This document shows positions 60,031 to 64,000 of a stretch of DNA of 64,000 nucleotides, one piece after another. The stretch spans positions 930,001-994,000 of the forward strand of contig NZ_CAKLPZ010000001.1 in assembly GCF_923081025.1 (NCBI RefSeq), given 5' to 3'. Under the pieces are notes generated by a model that saw only the letters and a program-made list of their open reading frames with translations, ran no database searches and had not been told where the DNA came from. Source of the DNA: Neolewinella maritima (lineage in GTDB: Bacteria; Bacteroidota; Bacteroidia; Chitinophagales; Saprospiraceae). Positions within the stretch are counted from its first letter, which is position 1, and each line of letters starts with the position of its first letter. The translations under genes and the position numbers were made by a program.

Positions 60031-60863
60031 GCAAGCTGCACTTCCGGCCAGAGGGCGGCGGACTTGCGGCTGAAGAAGCCGAAGTGGCCGATCTTACTGA
60101 GGCCGAACTCCCGGGGTCTGACGGAGCGCTTTGCTACGCTGGCCGCCGAATAGTGGGCCAGCAGTTTATCCGTCGCCAGTTCACTGATGATCGCGTCATC
60201 GGAAAAGGTGAATGCGGCCACCGGAGCAGTAATTCGGGAGAAGGCGCCGGCCTCGATATCGTTTTGCCAGTAGGTGGGTGAAAGACACCACTTGCGCCAC
60301 TGCCGTCCCACTCCCTTGGGAAGATTCTCGCCCTGGCGGATCTTGCGGGCGTTGGCGTAACCGCAGAGCAGCATGGTCAGGGGCATATACACGTGCCAGA
60401 GGAAGGGCATCAGATACTTGGTCAGTCCGGCCGGCATGTCGCGCCAGTAGCCCGTGCCGGCAGCGATGATGACGACCCGATCGATCGCCGCGGCGTTGGT
60501 CATCGTACCGATCAGCTGACCGCCCATACTGTGACCGATGACGGTCTTGGGCAGGTCGGGGAAGGTAGTCAGCAGGTGGTCGAATACAGCACTCATGTCC
60601 AGCCGGCCCCAGTCGAGATTCGTGGCGGCTAGCTGCTTCAGCGGACCGTTTCGTGACGCACCGATGCCCCGGTAGTCGTAGGTGAACACTTCGTACCCCC
60701 GTGCAGCCAGGTGCGTAGCGTAGGCCCGGTAAAACCGCTGGGGTATGCCGGTGCCGGAATTGATCTGTACGGCCCCTTTGGCACGTCCGGTGGCCGGGAA
60801 GTGACGGGCGGCTAGGGCATAGCCGTCTTGGGCATGTATGATAAGGTCGGTGGGGGCGTGCAC
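60027..60863 (-). CDS. Alpha/beta hydrolase (Ser-His-Asp type)
   Basis: Protein of 278 aa with the nucleophile elbow GHSMGGQL and the strand VFTYDYRGIGAS. Lid region (residues about 140-200) contains WHVYMPLTMLLCGYAN. GTG start at 60863. It could hydrolyse an ester or act as an acylglycerol lipase; the substrate is unknown. It follows the outer-membrane gene, ending 3 bp downstream of that gene's stop on the same strand. Confidence 0.8.
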   Translation of the reverse strand: MHAPTDLIIHAQDGYALAARHFPATGRAKGAVQINSGTGIPQRFYRAYATHLAARGYEVFTYDYRGIGASRNGPLKQLAATNLDWGRLDMSAVFDHLLTTFPDLPKTVIGHSMGGQLIGTMTNAAAIDRVVIIAAGTGYWRDMPAGLTKYLMPFLWHVYMPLTMLLCGYANARKIRQGENLPKGVGRQWRKWCLSPTYWQNDIEAGAFSRITAPVAAFTFSDDAIISELATDKLLAHYSAASVAKRSVRPREFGLSKIGHFGFFSRKSAALWPEVQLA

Positions 60864-60866
60864 GGG

Positions 60867-61697
60867 CTACAGTTTGATGACGAGGCCTAAGTTAAGCCGC
60901 GCGCTCTTTCCAATGTACTCCCCGCCCAGTACGTAGGCCCCGCCGCCTACCGCACCCAGCCAGGGGGTGATCGGTACGTAGAGCGTACCACCCAGGCGCC
61001 GCCAGCTACTGCCGCTACCGGCCGTGGCGGTCTGTACCGCCGAGCCGCCCTCCAGCGCGGTGACGAACTCCATCCACCCCTCCACGTAGAAGTAGCGCGC
61101 GCCGTAGCCGGTACGCAGCAGCACCGGCCAGGTGGATCGGCTCTCGGGGGCGAACTGCACATCTACGCCCGACTGCGCGTGCAGGAAAAAGCCGCTGTCG
61201 AATTGGTACTGATAGACCAGCCGGCCCTGGAAGATAGTGGCCCGCTGTCCGATCGCGGCGATGCCCGTCGTGGCGTAATCACCGACCGGGAAGCTGAGTC
61301 CGATCGCGGTGAACACCCGGTGGGTGGCCCGTTTTGCCGGGCGCTCCAGGTTCATGTACTTGATCCACACGGAGGCATCCTGCAGGCTGCCGCGATCCTG
61401 GTTGGTCTGCAGGTAGGGTAGGGTAGCGACCAGGGCGGTCTGATCGTTCAGGCCCGCCTCGAGGAACATACTGTAGCTGACGGTCGTGATGTCGCGGTCT
61501 TCGGGTACACCGCCTTCCCCCAGGTAGGTGCCGTAGCGTTCGCTGCTGTAGGCGGGGGCCAGGGTAATGCTGCCCCGCTCCACCGGGAAGCCGCCGATCG
61601 GCCCCTGGGCGGCGAGCAGGCCGGAGAAACACAGAAGTATGGCTATGCCGGTCCAGCGTTTCTGGTCCAGACTCCCCCCACCGTGTAGCTTTCTCAT
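60867..61697 (-). CDS. Secreted outer-membrane beta-barrel protein
   Basis: Protein of 276 aa with a signal peptide (residues 1-31, ILLCFSGLLAAQ-G). The rest alternates hydrophobic and polar residues as in a barrel (TALVATLPYLQTNQD, SFPVGDYATTGIAAIGQR, LLRTGYGARYFYVEGWMEF, LNLGLVIKL). This fits small transporter-like or MetA-pathway outer-membrane proteins; the exact family is not certain. Start set to the ATG at 61697, where the signal peptide lies. It is transcribed toward the alpha/beta hydrolase. Confidence 0.68.
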   Translation of the reverse strand: MRKLHGGGSLDQKRWTGIAILLCFSGLLAAQGPIGGFPVERGSITLAPAYSSERYGTYLGEGGVPEDRDITTVSYSMFLEAGLNDQTALVATLPYLQTNQDRGSLQDASVWIKYMNLERPAKRATHRVFTAIGLSFPVGDYATTGIAAIGQRATIFQGRLVYQYQFDSGFFLHAQSGVDVQFAPESRSTWPVLLRTGYGARYFYVEGWMEFVTALEGGSAVQTATAGSGSSWRRLGGTLYVPITPWLGAVGGGAYVLGGEYIGKSARLNLGLVIKL

Positions 61698-61706
61698 CCC
61701 GTATCC

Positions 61707-61714
61707 TATCTTTG
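61707..61714 (+). promoter_or_regulatory. -7 promoter element (TATCTTTG) of the GT2 gene
   Basis: TATCTTTG is a full match to TAnnTTTG, 23 nt upstream of the TTG start at 61737, consistent with a short leader. It lies just outside the divergent outer-membrane gene. Confidence 0.55.
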
Positions 61715-61736
61715 CCGGCTCAATCGACCCCTCCCC

Positions 61737-62450
61737 TTGAGCGACAGCCTGGTTATTATTCCCACCTACAACGAACGCGAAAATATCGCGCGTATGGTGG
61801 ATACCGTATTCAGCCTGCCGCACCCCTTCCACCTCCTGGTGGTCGATGACGGCTCCCCCGACGGGACGGCCGCGCTGGTCCGGGAACTCCAGCTAAGGTA
61901 CCCCGAACAACTCCACCTCCTGGAACGGGCCGGCAAACTCGGCCTCGGTACCGCCTACCTCGACGGCTTCCGCTGGGGACTCCAGCGCCCGGAACACTAC
62001 CAGTACTTCTTCGAGATGGACGCCGACTTCAGTCACACCCCGGCCGACCTCATCCGCCTGCGCGCCGCCTGCCACGACGGACCCGGTGACGTAGCCGTAG
62101 GCAGTCGCTATACCCGCGGCGGCAGCGTCGAGAACTGGCCGCTGGACCGCATTATCCTCTCCTACGGCGCCAGTGTGTACACCCGCCTGGTCACCTGGAT
62201 GCCCGTCAAGGACCCCACCGCGGGCTTCATGTGCTACTCCCGTCCCGTGCTGGAGGCGATGGACTTCAGCAAGATCCGCTTCATCGGCTACGCCTTCCAG
62301 ATCGAAATGAAGTACACGGCCCGCGAGCTGGGTTTCAAGATCGTAGAGGTACCCATCGTATTTACCGACCGCGTAGCCGGCAAGAGCAAGATGCACAAGT
62401 CGATCATCCGCGAGGCCGTCTTCGGGGTGCTCAGTCTGCGGCTGCGCTAG
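61737..62450 (+). CDS. GT2 polyprenol-phosphate mannose synthase-like glycosyltransferase
   Basis: GT-A glycosyltransferase of 237 aa resembling dolichol-phosphate mannosyltransferase (DPM1). Motifs: IIPTYNERENI, VVDDGSPDGTA, metal-binding MDADFSH and VAGKSKMHKS with KIRFIGYAFQIEMKY. It probably transfers a sugar from a nucleotide donor to a polyprenyl phosphate. Start is TTG at 61737, supported by the -7 element. Its end overlaps the convergent glycosidase gene by 20 bp. Confidence 0.87.
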   Translation: MSDSLVIIPTYNERENIARMVDTVFSLPHPFHLLVVDDGSPDGTAALVRELQLRYPEQLHLLERAGKLGLGTAYLDGFRWGLQRPEHYQYFFEMDADFSHTPADLIRLRAACHDGPGDVAVGSRYTRGGSVENWPLDRIILSYGASVYTRLVTWMPVKDPTAGFMCYSRPVLEAMDFSKIRFIGYAFQIEMKYTARELGFKIVEVPIVFTDRVAGKSKMHKSIIREAVFGVLSLRLR

Positions 62451-64000
62451 TTGTACGCAGCTCCACCAGCGCCACCCAGTCCCCCTCGCCCGGCGGTACC
62501 AGCCGCACCCGTCCGTCACTGGCCCGTACCCGCTCGCCCTTGTCCACCAGCTCGCCGCCCTGGGCGGGACTGTACCAGCGCACGCTGAATTCCCCCTCTG
62601 CTCCGCGCAGGTCCAGCGTAGCCGGCTGACCGAAGGGCGTCAGTACCACGTACACCTCCCCGGGCTTAGCAAAGCAGTACTGCTGCTCGCCCTGCGATAG
62701 TTCGTTGTGCCCCTGCATGTCCCAGTACGGTAGGTGGGTCTCGAAAAACGTCCGCGCGTGCGCGCTCCAGTGGTAGGCCCGGTCGCGACTTCGCCAGTCC
62801 TCCAGGTTCAGGTCGTTGTGGGGGCTGCGGGCACCGAAGTACCACTCCACACCCGCCCCGCCGGCCAGCAGATTGCCCCAGAGCGCCAGACTGCGCAGGC
62901 TGTCCTGGTTATTGGGCATGGCTGCGTCGGGGTCCAGTCCGCGCCACCAGGGACCGGTTTCGTCCAGGGTGATGATCCAGGGGGCGCCGGCGCGGCTGCT
63001 TCGGGCCAGCCAGTCGGCGGTCACTGCATTAGCGTGGTAGGGGTTACCTAGCTGCAGCGACAGACCATCGAGATCGGCCTCCCCCAGCAGGGGACGGTAG
63101 ATCTCCGCCAGGGCCTCCTCTCCCGGGTGGGTGTGCAGTACGACGTAGTTGTGGAAGGGGTCGTGGTCGGCGAACCACTCCACGACGGCGCGTTGCTGGT
63201 CGGTATCCTGGGCGGTGTCGGACCAGTCGTTCGGGCCGTTTTCTTCCCCCAGGTTCCAGGTCACGGCCCGGTGGTGACCGAAGCGGGCCACGAGCTCGCG
63301 GAAGTAGAGGCGGCGCTGCGGACCGGTATCGCCACCGTCGAGCAGGGTTTCGTTCTCCGTTTCGTTGAGTACGAAGTGTAGCATCATGCCTAGGCTATCG
63401 GCGTGGTCGAAGACGATCTCCCACTGGTCCAGCTTACTCACGTCGAAGCGGCTGAAGTCGTCGTGGCTGGTGTAGGGCCATACGTCCTTGCCGTCGCCGT
63501 TGATGTTCATCGTCAGGAAGTAGATGCTGTTCACGCCAGCCGATTGCAGGTAGCTGATGCCGCCGATGAGGCCTTTCCCTTTTCCGTTCCAGGCGGGGTC
63601 GCCGGTGCGGTGATCGGTCAGGTGGGCGGTGTAGGTGTGCAGACTGTCCGCCCTGCTCTCTCCCTCCCGGAAGTCGTCGCTGTGGCGGTAGGTACCGTCG
63701 AAGTCCGCATAGCCCAGTAGGTTCTCCGGACTGTCCACCCCCGTCTTAAGGAAGTAATCGCCGCTTTCGGCCCAGCGCAGGTAGCGGGGGTGGTCGCGGA
63801 TCAGGCGGCCCGTCTCGCCCGCGCGCGCCGGACCGGCGTAGAAGCCCCCGGTGTAGCGTTCGAGAACGTTCTCCGCACCGGCGTCCGCGCCCAGGTAGGC
63901 ATTCTTGCCCCGTACCAGCTCACCGGTGTAGGACCACTCGCCCTCGCGATCGGGACGGAAGCGGACCTGCCAGGTACTGCCCTGGGTGGCACCGGTGTAG
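62431..64000 (-). CDS. DUF5060/DUF4038-type glycoside hydrolase, N-terminus beyond window
   Basis: The frame is open to the window edge, so the start is missing (at least 522 residues visible). The N-terminal beta-sandwich (FRPDREGEWSYTGELVRGKN) resembles DUF5060. The TIM-barrel part has YLRWAESGDYFLKTGVDS, GLIGGISYLQSAGVNSIYFL and a likely catalytic Glu in WNLGEENGPND, with a second candidate in TLDETGPWW. The C-terminal domain is beta-rich. Such enzymes cleave plant or algal polysaccharides; the exact substrate is unknown. It is convergent with the GT2 gene. Confidence 0.8.
   Translation of the reverse strand, partial: YTGATQGSTWQVRFRPDREGEWSYTGELVRGKNAYLGADAGAENVLERYTGGFYAGPARAGETGRLIRDHPRYLRWAESGDYFLKTGVDSPENLLGYADFDGTYRHSDDFREGESRADSLHTYTAHLTDHRTGDPAWNGKGKGLIGGISYLQSAGVNSIYFLTMNINGDGKDVWPYTSHDDFSRFDVSKLDQWEIVFDHADSLGMMLHFVLNETENETLLDGGDTGPQRRLYFRELVARFGHHRAVTWNLGEENGPNDWSDTAQDTDQQRAVVEWFADHDPFHNYVVLHTHPGEEALAEIYRPLLGEADLDGLSLQLGNPYHANAVTADWLARSSRAGAPWIITLDETGPWWRGLDPDAAMPNNQDSLRSLALWGNLLAGGAGVEWYFGARSPHNDLNLEDWRSRDRAYHWSAHARTFFETHLPYWDMQGHNELSQGEQQYCFAKPGEVYVVLTPFGQPATLDLRGAEGEFSVRWYSPAQGGELVDKGERVRASDGRVRLVPPGEGDWVALVELRTTSAAAD

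Overview
The window comes from a high-GC member of the Bacteroidota, most likely a Lewinella-like member of the Saprospiria. The evidence is TonB-dependent receptors of Bacteroidota type, a DUF4249 lipoprotein, a putative porin, two proteins with type IX secretion (T9SS) C-terminal sorting domains, a Tat-exported Gfo/Idh/MocA oxidoreductase, and upstream elements of the Bacteroidota TAnnTTTG (-7) type. I saw no rRNA, convincing tRNA, CRISPR array, insertion sequence or prophage. Lineage and functions are inferred from protein motifs read by eye; no searches were run.

Layout. 0-8.9 kb: end of a nitrilase-family hydrolase, a minus-strand operon (sulfotransferase-like, class IV aminotransferase, serine hydrolase), a 36-residue Cys/Lys-rich protein, a UbiD-type decarboxylase, a TonB-C protein and a moeA-mobA molybdenum cofactor pair. 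9-13.7 kb: an AT-richer HAD/COG5610 gene with a featureless 565-bp flank (likely acquired), an arginyl-tRNA-protein transferase-like gene and fabI. 13.8-30 kb: porin, Gfo/Idh oxidoreductase, NDH-2, a double SpoIIAA-like protein, two glycosyltransferases, lon, an ABC exporter, msrA and a GH15 enzyme. 30-33.1 kb: a secreted metalloprotease-propeller-barrel fusion.

33.1-41.1 kb is the most interesting block. It holds an ECF-like sigma factor with a membrane TPR partner, a divergent T9SS subtilase followed by a membrane-anchored TPR-CHAT (caspase-like) protein, then an unknown protein and two lipoproteins. Three promoters in this block share the same architecture, GTCAC-N16-GACTTAGT. Two of them (sigma gene and subtilase) both lie exactly 16 nt before their start codons. 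This suggests a self-contained sigma regulon controlling secreted and membrane proteases.

41-64 kb: TonB receptor with DUF4249, apbE, Uma2, ilvE, DoxX, ATP-grasp, an EEP nuclease/phosphatase, a T9SS protein, a GH28 lipoprotein, an outer-membrane receptor, a 0.7-kb tandem array of mutually inverted palindromes, rpsU, a RavA/MoxR-type ATPase, a LutA-like protein, an alpha/beta hydrolase, a GT2 dolichol-phosphate-mannose-synthase-like enzyme, and a partial DUF5060-type glycosidase.

Two repeat families stand out. The first is a 16-20 bp unit with a TTC/TTCG-centred hairpin. It is always read in the direction of the gene before it, starts at that gene's TAG stop codon, and shows compensatory stem changes. 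The second is the ~147-bp BIME-like array at 55.57-56.29 kb. Many convergent gene pairs overlap by a few bases or share a stem-loop, which indicates a compact genome.
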